A stretch of 64,000 nt of DNA from Phylloscopus collybita (lineage: Eukaryota > Chordata > Aves > Passeriformes > Phylloscopidae), in contig JAJNNQ010000024.1 in NCBI GenBank assembly GCA_027886175.1, positions 6,432,001 to 6,496,000 of the forward strand, written 5' to 3'. Below, piece by piece: positions 14,173-25,892 of this stretch. The notes under the pieces are model-generated. The model had not been told where the DNA came from and searched no databases. It saw only the letters and a program-made list of their open reading frames with translations. Every line of letters starts with the position of its first letter. Position 1 is the first letter of the stretch. Position numbers and translations under genes: made by a program.

Positions 14173-16784
14173 CAAGCGGTCAAAATGGAAAATTCCTTTC
14201 CAGCTGCAGACATGGGTTTAGCTTTGGCCTTTATACAAGAAAGAAGGGCCATGTTCAAGTGCATAATTCCATGTGTTGTTTCCAGGTGGCAAAGGCCAGG
14301 TCCTTCCTTGTGTGGAGCTTTCTCAAGTGTGTGTGTGTGCAGTCATGTGTGCACAAACCAGCAATTCCAGGTGCTGGAGTGGCATTCATTATTAAAACTC
14401 CCAAAGGAGACAAGTAAATTAAAGAGTCCACTTAGCCAGCCACCACTGGAATTTCACTGGAGGGCTTCTTTTTCATGAAATTAAGGCCTCTGATGGTGAT
14501 TGATATTGGGTGGGCTGTTTGTAGGATTTTTACAGTTTTTAATTAGCCAGGTTGCTTTGTAAGAACTATTTTACATCAGTCACCTTCAATGATTCTGTAA
14601 GTTGCATATTACAATCAAAAATTAATAAGTAAAGCAATCAGACCTGAAAGGACCTACATATTTCCAATTGTTACCTCAACAGATTTCTGGCTGTAGCATT
14701 GAAAATCACTACCCAGCCTAACAGGCTGATCACAAACAGGTCCTTTTCTCCCAGTTGAAAGTGTGTGACTTCAAAAAGTGCTTACTGATGTTGGAACTTG
14801 GTCTTTCAGCAACATTTTTTCAGCATGTCAGTGATATGGCACAATTAGTTCCTCATCAAAAAGAAATACGGCATTTCAGACTTCCAATTTTGTTATTGCA
14901 AGGGCTTGATTTAACAGCCTGAATACCTAAACACTGCCAGGCAGCTGGGAGGGAATACCATGCATTGAGATCTATCCTTTTTATTAAAAGCATATTATGC
15001 CTTAAGGGAAGTCTGTTTTTCCACAGGGACTGCTCCACAATTTAATTACAGCAGACTATCCTCTCATTTTATGAGATTCATCCGAGCTCAGGAACCACAC
15101 TGTGATTTGTATCAGCATATCCTGCCCTGTCAGAGTGGAATGGGTAGCTGTGCTCTGCTCAGAAAAATAGTATGGTTGGCAAAAATTCTCTGGACAAACT
15201 GCAGAAATGACAGTACACTGTTGCCTCCACAAGGGAACATACATCATCCCACTAACAAACTATTACCCACTAGAAACATCTCAGAATCATGTGCTGGCTG
15301 AGGGAATACAGCACCTCACTATATCTTTTTTTTTTTTCCCTATACAAGTCAGGCAACAGCCCTAAATTTCCAAAGTGGTATTTCATTTTTGGAGGGGGGT
15401 GTTTCTGGGGGAGCTGTATTTTACAGAAATAGAAATGCGGAAGACACCCTCAGGAGAAAAAAAAACCCATACATTTTTGTATATTCAGTATGTTTCCTGG
15501 TTTTAAATTTCTTTAAACCCTTGAGTTGTATAACACAATATTCTCATCTTCACAGAGACATGCACAAAGAGGGTTTAAGTATTGCTGGATAAACCAACAC
15601 TTAGGAAATCAAACTACTCCAGTCCTCAGCTAAGGACAGGAAATAGACAATTTAATCTCAGAAGTGCAGCAAAAATCTGGATCAAAGTTTGTCATTGCAG
15701 AAAACGTGCTTCTCCTCATCATGGCATCCCCATCTTATGAAAGGGAACAGACTACACACTTATGTAAGTCTCAAGCTCATTAAGTAGAGCAAGGAAAAAG
15801 AGACTGGCTGAGAGTGGTAAGAAAGATTTTGTTAGTGACATGCTATTTCAAACACTTGCTAACTAAAAAAAAAAAGTCATTCTTCTTTTAATGCTGGGCA
15901 ACACTTCCACCAGCAAGACAGTAAGAGGCTCTAGAAATGTAAACTGAGGGAACTCAGTCAAGACTGACAATCTTAAAAACTTGGTTGTCTCATGGAGTCC
16001 TGTTCCTTTTGGCTGGTTTTCCTTTTATTCCTCCAAGTAATCCTCAGTGCCAGCATCATCAGAATGCATGAGTATGTCAGCTATCTTCTTTTCCCTTTAA
16101 AACAAATCTCCAGCCTACACATTTTTGAGAACAAGACTAAAACACCATTATCATGCAAACTAACAACACAGAAGTAAAGAGCAAAGAGAAAAACAAAACA
16201 AACCTCAAAGTATTATTTTTAAGGTATCATTCATGCTTTGTGATATCCTCCAGATTTGTTAATGCTTGGGGTGTGTAAAATTGCTCATTTATGATCTGCC
16301 TCATCCTATTGTCAGCTGTTTTTACTGTCAAGTCTTCCTCTGGTAGTCATGTGCCAAGGAAGAATCATATGTCCTTCTTCAAGCAAATCACAGCTGACAG
16401 ATGCTGCTGTCTTCCCAGCAACACTACACAAGGAAATGCTCTCTCCCATCCTGGCTTTCCTCAAATCATGCAGCAGGCTTGCAGGAAGGACTGCCCCTGC
16501 ATGTCTCCCTCCTCCACACTGAGCACCTCAGACAGCATTTTAGGGAGGGACCAAGAGGAAGGAGGGTGAATGTGAGCTCCTCAGAAGCTGGTCTTCTGAA
16601 AGAAGAGAGGATGCAGGAGGTTGCTCTATGGGTAGTGTTGGCAGGCACAGTAAACAAGTGCAGAATATCCACAGTGGGCTGAGGGAAAACCCTGCTTATC
16701 CAGACCCCTGGGGCCCTGGAGAATGCATGAAGGGCATAAACAATCCCAGTGTCCTTTGACAATGGGGCACAGGGTGGATGGAGG

Positions 16785-16814
16785 AATTATCAAGCTCAGA
16801 ATTGTCAAGCTCAG
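16785..16814 (+). repeat. 15-bp tandem duplication
   Basis: Two adjacent copies of 'aattatcaagctcag' and 'aattgtcaagctcag' differ at one base (a/g at position 5). This is a small local duplication with no wider array. Confidence 0.7.
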
Positions 16815-18181
16815 AGGTTGTGACTGCCCTGACTTGGACAACACACCAGGTTAACATTACTTCCACAGATGTTTACTTCCCCCAAAGGACACAGATAATG
16901 CCCAAAGGCAATCTGACAAACTTCTAAAGGGATCCTAAAGAAAAGGAGTAATTCCTGCAAGAAGTTCCCACTATTTCCTTCCATGAGGTAATAACACCAC
17001 TTCCCTGTATTTTTCCATGTGGGCTACCTGATCTGGAATCAGGTCTCCGAACAATTAAACTGACAGAGGGAAAAATGATGGGGAAATTGCACACACAAAG
17101 AAAGGGAAACCTTGCATCTGAGCAGCTGTGTTGGCAGCATAGGTGTTGAGCCACAGGCTGCTCTCAGTGAGGCCCGTGACATGGGATTTCTCTGGGCAAA
17201 GACCATGAAATGATTTACAATTTAAACTTGCATTATTAAAAAGCGGCTCTGTCTCCTTTCCAAGATAGTGGTGTCTGTCAGTCATTCCCCTTGATTTTAC
17301 AAGGCACTGGCCTAGTTGGAGGCCAAGTTATTAAAAAATAATCTTCGTTGTTGTTGTAGTTATTGAACTGATGCTATCAAAAGGACTCTATGATTTATAG
17401 CATGTATCTCTAGGGAGGCTTTACTCCATTTTTTTTTTCCTCCTCTTGATATACTTTTAAATTTGCCACTGAGTGAGATTCCATTCCTCTCCCTGTGTGA
17501 GTACAGATTCTTAGGCTGCTCTACCATTCACCCTACTCTCAAGTGAAGATGAGTTTAGGCTGTGGTACATCCTTCTTTCCTGTTTGGAATTTTCCAAGAT
17601 CATCCTCACAAACAGCACTTTGGCCATAACACTTCAACTTGGAAACACTCATATAAAAACTGCACGGCTGGTTACACAACATTCTGTGCTTTCTGAAGCT
17701 CTGGAAGCAATATTTGAATGCTCCTGGAAGTTGTTGTGCCTTGTTCCCCTTTGCCTCTTACTGAAGGTCACACACAGCAGTGCTGGCACTGACTGCTGCA
17801 GGGTCTGCAACTGGAAACAGAATGACAAATCCTATTGCAACTGGAAAAGTTTATTAGTCACAGTGCCTGTTATAGCCCCTTGGGTTTTGGGATCCTAATT
17901 AATACCTTTGCATGGTACCAGCCAACATGATGGCTTCTTTAATCTTGCTCAGGGTGTGCAGTGCAAGGCTGCTGAGATGCCCTAAGAACCTCAAACACAC
18001 ACTCTGTATGTCCTCAGCCACAGAAGGAACTCTACCTTTTACAACCAAACCTCAGTCTGCACTTCAGAGCACTGCAGGACTTTAAGTCAGACCAGGACCT
18101 AAAACACCTGCAGCTTCAACTCTTGCAGACCTCCACTTTGTTCAACACACACTAAGTAGAGAGGCACTGGGTTAATACTTT

Positions 18182-18203
18182 AAAAACAAACAAACAAACA
18201 AAC
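18182..18203 (+). repeat. (AAAC)n microsatellite
   Basis: Five or so AAAC units in register. Confidence 0.85.
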
Positions 18204-19808
18204 GAATTAAACTTTTCCAGGAGCACTGCATTTTGAGGAGGAGAGGAACATGTGCAGAGTTGTTGTGTCCCACAGACACAGACAGATAAGAGTTAGGGGC
18301 CTCCTGAACTCCCCTGGGCACAGCAAAGAGGCTGCCCAGAGAACTGGTGACTTAACAGCATTTTTCCCTGCAAGAGGCAGCCCCTCCTGGCTCCTGGTTT
18401 CTGATGAGCTCCTGTACCTGGGGAGCTGTTGCCTTTCCTGATAAAAGCTGGAGTGTGCTCCTGTGCAAGGCTGATGTTAATTGTGCCCTCTCCCTTCCCC
18501 CTGACTGGAAGCACAGATATTTGGCAATGGAGTACGCCCTGATACAGGTCTACATGGACATGGAATATTCACACTCAGTAAAGAGAAGCATTTACTTCCA
18601 GGCAGTGGCTCCTCTGATCCAGTTTCTGTCACTTAGAATGAGTCAAATAACTTATACTGACATTTCTCTCCCCTGATGATAAGTGGGGTCTAGAAAACTA
18701 GCACAGATCTAGATACTGTGGAAATCTGCAATTTGATGAGGTGAAACCCTAATCCCCCCAAGCTTCCTACATAGGCAGCAGAAAAAGTCATGCATCTTAA
18801 AAGAGTTTCTAAGTTAGGCTCATACACTGCTAAGCACAGCTAAATATTTCTATGGGAGGAAGTAATCCAAGCCAAAGGAAAAAAAAAAAAGTGAAAATAA
18901 TCTTTTTGGAAGAAAAACAGAAAAAAAGTGTTTCAGAAAGAAGTATTACAAAAAGAAAAAAAAATACTGCAAAACTAACAGAGCACTGCTAATGCTGAGC
19001 CTTAGGAAGTTCCTAAGAAAACATTTTTCAAAGAATTCTTGTGCCTTTGCCCTAGCCCTGTATCTCTTAAATTGTTACTGACTTAAAGACAAGCCCAAGC
19101 TATCAGCATGAAAAAGAAATCTCAGCAGCTCTTGACACATCGACAATTAACCCTGTAAACTATTAGGTTCAGAATTTCAAGATTAATTATCTTGACTAGA
19201 AACAACTGATTCATCCTGAAGATTTTTTTTTAAAATCTGTTTTAAACTTGGAAATGCAGTGATACTCTGTGAAGCAGGGACCAAAACTTTTATCTCTTTT
19301 CTATCATGGAATGCCTAACAAACAGGCTGTACATGTCATTCTCTTTTTCTCTGTGGTCTAAGAAAGCTTACAGTGTTTTCTGAAAATTGGAACAGCCTCA
19401 CCATGAAGAGTGTAGTGTGATTTTTTTTTTTTCCAGAACAGCCTGTAATTGACTCTCCTCAAGAAGATGGGAAATACAGATGGGATTGAATTTGTTCAGG
19501 CTGAAACAGAATTGAAATTCTTCTACCAAGACAAAAAAGCTCTGAAGGAGGTTTCCCAGCCTTCTTTGCTTGGGTAACACTGGCTGCAGCACATTGCACC
19601 ATCACTGGCAGTGCTCACACCCAGCTCTGTGTAGATGTGGGAAAAGGCAAAGAGGAGACACCTTTGTTGCCCTCTTCTCTTTCTCCTATCTCACTTTACA
19701 CTTCCTGCCAGGATATCCCATCCCTCCTTTTGCACCCCAGACTGTGGCCCCAAGCTCACACCACCTGCTGCAGCTCAGCCTAATTCCATCCTCTGAGAGG
19801 GATCCCAG

Positions 19809-19875
19809 GAGCTGGACTTGGATGATCCCCATGGGTCCCTTCCAACTCAGGATGGTCCACGATTCTGTGATGGTG
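19809..19875 (+). mobile_element. CR1 LINE fragment, extreme 3' end
   Basis: The sequence from 'gagctggacttgg' through 'gggtcccttccaactcag' to 'gattctgtgatgg' matches the familiar 3' terminus of avian CR1 elements read in the sense direction. Only about 65 bases are clear, so this is a heavily 5'-truncated insertion, the usual fate of CR1 copies. A single-base insertion in 'cttggatgatcc' and a degenerate 3' octamer indicate age. It carries no coding part. Confidence 0.8.
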
Positions 19876-19879
19876 AGCC

Positions 19880-22420
19880 ATCACAGGAGAAACCACAGAG
19901 TGAAGTGATGCTGCAGACCACAGCAGCAGGCAGCAGACAACCAGAAAACAAGAAAACTCCCACACAGATACAGCTGCTCCCAGGGGCAGCCTTCCCTCCA
20001 TAACACAGAGGGGAGACTGGACAATGTGCCTGTGCAGCAGGGATATTTCAGGCACAAGGGGAATTCCTGTATCCAGGCAGGTGCTTCCACAGTCCCTCTG
20101 ACCAAGCACAGACAATAAGAAACTTCTTGATAACAATTACAACTCTGAAAAGACAGAAAATATAAAGGTAGGAGGCTGAGAATGAAAATGCTACAAAAAT
20201 CAGGTTTTGGCTTCATGAGTGAGAATCAACCCCCTTATCTGCTCAGTTAAACAAGCCCTGAGAGAGTTTCCGTCTCTGGGGGTGGGTGAGGACGTGGAGA
20301 GAGAGAGGCTGGCAAGGGTGGGGAGGTGAAAACTTGCTGTCCTCCACCCCATTCAAACTCGAGGGAAGGCTTCCATTTCTGTGTGCCCACAGAAGTTACT
20401 GGAGGAAGCAAGCCAGACTGCTCCCCAGCAGGAACTGTCTTGAACAAAGAGACATCTTTTCCTTGCAGTGCTTTCACTTCAGGGTTATTTTAATCTGAAG
20501 CTTAACAGAACATAGGAGCTGTTTTGGTTAAAAAGACCCAATGGACTAAAAGCATGACAAAGGACCTGAGAAAGATTTTTTTTGTCTCTTTGCTTCACCT
20601 AAAAACTTTTAACCCTGCTTTTTTTACTTGAACATATGTTTCAGATACCAATGTCTGTACATCTGAACTATTAATAGTTGATGGGTTTGGGCTGGGTCCA
20701 AAACCTGTATTCCTTCTCCTTGCCTAAGGTGAGCAAGAATTCCTCTTCATACCAATTTCTCCACAGCAAAAACTTCAACAAGCTGACGTTAAGTTCTAAT
20801 CAATTTAATTTATTAAAACACCAATTTAACAAAACCTAATAGAGTCTATTAAGCATTCGTAGAGAATTCAAGAAGTTATTCAAAGAGAATTTGGACCAAA
20901 GGCTGCTTGGATCATAAAAATGATTTGTTATGCCTGAACACATTGTTTATGTTATCTGAAATTGTAGAACTTGCAAAGCAAACCCAAATCTGATCTGAGT
21001 TCCTTGTGTTAGGGCTTCCCCCTCTCTAAAGTGTATGGATGTAAATGGGACAAGCACCATCTCTTCTTTCTGAAATATTTCTTGTGTTTCATTTCTATCT
21101 GAACTACAACATCCAATCACTATCACGTAAATATCTTTCCTCCCCTTGACGTTCGTGGCAGCAGACAGAAATCACAAGGTCAGCACCCACCCCAAACCAT
21201 TATAATTCATTGTTTACAAGGAACATTCCGATTTCTCTGCCTTCATTCCCTGTATGAGCATGGCTGAGTGCCAGCTGAACCACAACCATGCCCAAGACCC
21301 AGGGAGATTATGTGGGTAAAGCACGTACTGCAGCTGCGATGGTATTCAGGAAGGGGCTGGATCGTGCTGAGAGTCACTTCTGCCACACAGTAAACCAGCA
21401 GAATAAACAAGTGTCCTTTATCCTAAACCCTGCAAACCCACTGCTTTCACAGAGATTAGGGATGGTACGAGGTGGGAAGACAGTTCATTTAAAAGGCCTG
21501 CCTGGATCATCTCTGGAAAAGTTGTTTGCAACAAAGAATCTGTGCATTATCAGCACAAACCTGCAAAGCTCTTCCCTACAATCACTGCATTTTTAAAAAA
21601 CCTTCTGATTCTTCCACCAACACCTTCAGCAATGCGTTCACCCCCTGAACAGGCGGTTTGTGAGCAGGCAGGGGTGAGGGCTGCCCCTCTGAACACATCC
21701 AGGACACCACAGCTAATAAACAAAAGCAGGGGAGCTCTGAACACAGCAGCTACTGCACACAGAGGGGCTGAAGTGTTGTTTATCTGACTACAGTGCAGCC
21801 TTTCCAGTGGCTACAGGTGGCTGCTGGCCCTGGTGGGGCAGCAGGCAAGAAGGAAGCTCTCTGCAGAGCAACCACGGCATCGTTAATCTCTACAAGACAC
21901 ACTCACTAGCATCCAGGCTGAGGAAGAGAAGACCATAACTGGAAAAGATTTTTGCATTATGACATTCATAAAACGTGGGACTAAATTCATTCACCATCCA
22001 TTTGAGTGAAATAAAATAATCTGAGCATAGCTGGGATGTTTTAAGGTTTATGTACTAATGAAATGCCTAGCCATGAAAGTTTCAGTCTAATTTAGCTGAA
22101 ATTAACACTTATTTTGAAACAAAAATGATGCAATACGAATCACTGAAAACCCTATTGGACAAATACTTTTGAAATGTAGAATACATAAAAATTCACCCAG
22201 AAAGAATCTCAATATTGGATGGAGTCACCCAAGAAAACAAACAAACAAAACCACAAACCATATCTCAATCTCTGTTTCCACTAAGATTTGAAAAATTACT
22301 CATATGTCATCTTCGTCAGTGAACTGGGCTGAGGGCACATCTCAGTAGCCACATTCTTGTAAAACACAAAACATGGGAATATTTGACTTGATAATAAATA
22401 GAAAATATTTTGGGAACAGG
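19880..22420. other. Gene-free stretch
   Basis: No gene or clear repeat recognised. The part from 19880 to 20500 is somewhat more GC-rich and shows overlapping open frames on several strands, a composition effect. A moderately AT-rich block follows. Confidence 0.45.
22234..22260 (+). repeat. Short AAAC-rich tract
   Basis: AAAC units followed by 'ccacaaacc'. Confidence 0.65.
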
Positions 22421-22426
22421 ACTCAC

Positions 22427-22516
22427 CTTGCCTTCAGATCTATGTTTTGAAGATCTCTGTTACATCCAGCTTCAAACATTTGAAGATGTAACATGGTGTA
22501 CAGAGATACAGGATTC
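22427..22516 (-). other. Candidate minus-strand exon overlapping a hairpin
   Basis: On the minus strand a 90-base block lies between an acceptor-like sequence (ending TAATGTAG, moderately pyrimidine-rich upstream) and a strong donor (CAAG then GTGAGTCC). One of the three frames is open throughout, entering at the second base of the block; it contains residues such as SLYTMLHLQMFEAG. The other two frames have stops. I do not recognise the peptide and see no partner exons, and one open frame in 30 codons is not rare. The same bases form a long imperfect hairpin (22453-22507), so a structured element is an equally good reading. Confidence 0.2.
22453..22507. other. Imperfect hairpin, about 19 bp of stem
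   Basis: Three nested arms pair: ATCTCT (22453-22458) with AGAGAT (22502-22507), GTTACAT (22459-22465) with ATGTAAC (22486-22492), and CTTCAA (22470-22475) with TTGAAG (22480-22485), closing on a 4-base loop. Bulges of 4 bases on the left and about 9 on the right separate the arms. Length and shape resemble a small RNA precursor, but the bulges are large and there is no evidence of expression. Confidence 0.4.
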
Positions 22517-22979
22517 CTACATTACAATAAGAAATTAAATAGCTACACTTCTAAAATACTATAAGCATCCATGCTAATTATTGGACAAGGGCAGAAACAC
22601 CAGAATGTGCAGAGCACAGAAGGATTAATGGGTAACAATGAGATGCAGCAGAGTATTAAAGAGTGAAATGTAGCTCTTGGTTAAACAATAGTCACCCATT
22701 AGTGTATATTTAAGTCAGCCAAAAATTCAGAGTAATACCCAGATATGTGTATTGCAGGATGCAGTTTAAACATTTGGGAATCACAGCCATGAAAATAATG
22801 AGTCAGTTGAAGATGAGGTCAGAGATTGCCTGTTCATCAACTGTGAACACAATATTACTGTTAAAAGCCCTAATGAAGTCCTTGGAGACAGGAGAAGACG
22901 ACTGGTCCCAGCATGGATGAGACAGCTGCTGGAATTCATGCACCTAGCTCCAGTGCATAATTCATGGCAGATGCAGGAA

Positions 22980-23403
22980 TGCTAGAGACCTCAAAATGAA
23001 GATGTGTGGGTTGTGTGACAACCTTTCAAATTAATTGGCTAATGTATCTCAAAAGGATTAATTCTTGAAATTTTTATGAAAACAAGCAGAAATTCTATTC
23101 TATGAAATTTCTATGAAGCAAGGAACGCAGTCCTTCTGGTGCTCCTGCTGAAAGGCCAAAGTCTGGGTCCAAGCTACACCAGCTTTTAAGAATTCCTATC
23201 TCAGGACCCCCTGATTGTATAAATTTCTAAAATCTTTGTAGTCAAAGGATATGTGGGTGGTCAGAACAGGTCATAAAAAGGGGTCTTCTAGTGCAGACCC
23301 TGAAGAAGAAAGTTCCGGTGAAGCTGAATAAACCATTTGCTATCAGAATCTCTCCTCTGCTAAATTAATTAACTTTCTGGAAATTTACAAATTTCTGCTC
23401 ACA
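22980..23403 (+). mobile_element. Probable solo LTR (ERVL-like endogenous retrovirus)
   Basis: A roughly 420-base block begins with TG ('tgctagagacc') and can be closed at CA ('ctgctcaca'). It contains a polyadenylation-type AATAAA about 75 bases before its end, next to 'gaagctgaataaacc', as expected for the R/U5 part of an LTR. The style resembles avian ERVL LTRs. I see no internal gag-pol region, no second LTR and no convincing target-site duplication, so a solo LTR is the simplest reading. The family assignment and exact ends are inference. Confidence 0.45.
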
Positions 23404-24330
23404 CCCCAAATAATTACTACAGAGTTCTGCCATGACTGATATATCTGACAGAGATAAAAACATGTTGGAATTATAGGCTATCTTGAACTGCTTTTTAAGA
23501 TAAAATAAAAGCTTTCCCTATTCTCTCTTCAGCCAGAAAGTACCTGCTGCAGTGTTAGTGCTTCTCCACTGCCTTCATTGTTTCACCATGAACAAAAGAT
23601 TGCTGCCCCAATAACAATAATAATAGTAACAGCAGTGATAATATTTATAGTCCATTAAATTCCAGTTCTTAGGATGATGGATACTTTTTAATAATTGCAA
23701 AGATAAGATTTTACTCCTCGCTATTATCTGCAACAACCACAACAAGGCTTAAAGCTTTTTCCTTACCAATTTGACTTCTCATATTGGATGCACACAGCGT
23801 TTGTTCATTACAAGAGAGCTGCTCATTAGTGCTGAACTGTTGGCAATGATCACTGGAGCATTTGTGTTTTTACCAAAATAAATAATTAGCAACTGGGCGA
23901 AAGATATTGGATGTAGAGGAAAATGGAACAAAGAAGGATCAATACGTGAAGTTTTGAAAAGCTCGTAGGCTGAAGAGTGACCTCAGTGGTACAACACCAT
24001 TAATTGACTTATAATACAGTTTACACAGATGGAGACTTATTTATTTCTTCATGAAGAGAAAGAGCTTTTTGGGAGGGAGGAGACCATACAAAGATGTGGA
24101 CCAGTCCCCTTTAGCATTAGGCATGCCACTAATCAGACAGTGCTTATTTCTGTCATAAATATGTATGTCCTGTTTTCAGAGATGACAGCAGTGGTTTGAA
24201 ATACTGTTTTTAAGATTAGCAAAACAAATCTCTTGGATTCATTTTCCAGCCAAATGTGAGATATGAGCTGAAATCAGTGCTGAGCAAAAGCATTGCTATA
24301 GCCCAACCTATTTTTTTAGACCTACGCTTG
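23404..24330. other. Gene-free stretch
   Basis: AT-rich sequence with nothing recognisable beyond short AATA-rich patches near 23610-23640. Confidence 0.5.
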
Positions 24331-24652
24331 CAGAATCCCAAAACAGTTTGGGTTGGAAAGGACAACAAAAATCATCCAGGTCCAATCCCCCTGCCAAGGC
24401 CAGGGTCACTTCCCACTGGATAAGGTTGCTCAGGACCCCATCCAACCTGGTCTTGAACACTTCCAGGGATTGAACAGCCAGAACTTCCATCTGCAACCTG
24501 TGCCAGGGCCTCAACACCTCTGAGTAAAGAATTTCTTCCCAAAATCTAATCTAAACCTGCCCTCTGTCAGTTTAAAACCATTAAAACCACTATCTGTCTG
24601 CATAAAAGGTCCTTCTGCTTCCATTTTATAAGAGCCCTTTAGGTTGAAGATG
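24331..24652 (-). mobile_element. CR1 LINE, 3' end, minus strand
   Basis: Reading on the plus strand, 'cagaatcccaaaacag' then 'tttgggttggaaagg' is the reverse complement of the CR1 3' tail. It continues through the typical segments 'ggttgctcaggacccc', 'acacttccagggattg' and 'aatttcttcccaaaatc', and fades after 'gagccctttagg' near 24652. The element is therefore on the minus strand and 5'-truncated. The minus-strand open frame at 24308-24517 is a reading of this repeat and not a gene. Many substitutions indicate a moderately old copy. Confidence 0.92.
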
Positions 24653-25263
24653 ATTTCCTAGACATGTAGAAATGTAGTGGCTTTCCCTCAGTACAAGTCT
24701 AGACACTCCAATCTCTTATCCTTCCCTTTGCAACTGATAAGGAACACAGTGTTCTCTAATCATACTCCAATCACCACAGTGATTCTCATCCACACCTCAC
24801 TTAGAGGAAGCTCAGAAGACTATTACTCAATGATTGTGTGTGCAATCTCCACATGTAAGGAATAGCAATATTTTGGGGCTAATCCAACCATGTCCAATGA
24901 TGCTTTCAGGAGGGGAAAGAGGACAGCAAGTAAAAAAATGACATATAGAGGCAAAGAGGGCAAATTGAAGTCCTTTTAAAAAAGCAGAGAAAAACAAAGA
25001 AAAGGGAAAGTCAAAGAGTCTACAAACTTTTAATCCTTTATTCAAAGGAAACCCAACATTTGGAAGCAAGGAATCCCTTGGCTTTAGTTTCCTTAAAATC
25101 AGATTCTAGTATGTTCTGAGCAGCAGTATTCACAGGACCCATATACCAGGTACACTAATGGTAGGAAGATTTAGTGCAGGAAAGTTCAAAATACTTTCAA
25201 GCCACTGTTTTGATGCTGTATGAAAAGGAGGAATTTCTAACTCAAATTTGACACTGAAGACGT

Positions 25264-25299
25264 AAAAAAAAAAAAAAAAAAAATAGAGGGAGAGAGAGA
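25264..25299 (+). repeat. Poly-A run followed by GA-rich tract
   Basis: About 20 A are followed closely by 'gagggagagagagag'. The GA part is the reverse complement of the CT tract about 135 bases downstream. Confidence 0.85.
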
Positions 25300-25430
25300 A
25301 TTTAAGGTGAAATATAATTACACAAGGTTTTAATCAACTCATCCTCCAGAAGACACCAGCGAGGCTTCTTGGCTATGATTAGTCTATCAGTCTTTCCTTG
25401 TCAACAGTCTGTGTGAAGGTGACATGAGAA

Positions 25431-25446
25431 CTCTCTCTCTCTCTCC
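25431..25446 (+). repeat. (CT)n microsatellite
   Basis: Eight or so CT units followed by 'cccacccttttt', giving a pyrimidine-only stretch that can pair with the GA tract at 25285-25299. Confidence 0.85.
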
Positions 25447-25636
25447 CACCCTTTTTCCTCTGCCTCATCTCCAAAAATTTAGATTAGCACGAACATGAAA
25501 TTTGCCTTTTATTGCTTGAGAAGTCAGTAAGCATCTTCCTCTGAAGCCTATCAAGAGACTGGGCAGGAGAGCCCACTTTTGAGCACCGAGCCAGCACTGC
25601 CAGGGAGGCCTCAGAACCTGATTTTCATTGCTGCAG

Positions 25637-25892
25637 GTCATCCCAAAAGCATGTGCATCCTGCCAGCCACGGGAGCAGGAGACCCGGGGCCACGCTTCAG
25701 CTGTGCAGCCCTTCTCCACCAAAGCAGTGCTGCTTGCCAAGCTGCAGTGCCAACAGAGAGCCCTTTGCAGAGGAACTGAGGTGTTATCTCTGCGAGCTGC
25801 CAATTCTCTGAATTCCTCATTATCTACGCATGAGATCCAATGGGTGCCTAATGCCAGCTTAAACTGCAAATCAACACGTTACCAGCGACAGG
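25637..25892 (+). other. Candidate internal exon, about 85 open codons
   Basis: The block follows a good acceptor ('attttcattgctgcag', AG at 25635-25636) and ends at a strong donor (CAGG then GTAAGT at 25893). It is 256 bases long and open from the first base throughout, and is richer in GC and CpG than the flanks. The open peptide starts VIPKACASC and has no domain I recognise. Other frames on both strands are also long here, which fits a composition effect. It could be a coding exon, a lncRNA exon or chance. Confidence 0.2.

Larger units (their letters stand above)
12801..19808. other. Gene-free stretch
   Basis: No gene recognised. It contains A/C simple tracts (listed separately), short GT runs near 14325, and a 15-bp imperfect tandem duplication at 16785-16814. 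Open frames reach about 118 codons (14061-14417), but that frame runs through the simple tract and shows no family features. Confidence 0.5.

Noticed and set aside
20640..21260. Block with LTR-like features (AT-rich, possible promoter and polyadenylation words)
   Set aside because: I could not place TG/CA ends, an AATAAA in the right place or a target-site duplication, so it is left as unassigned sequence.
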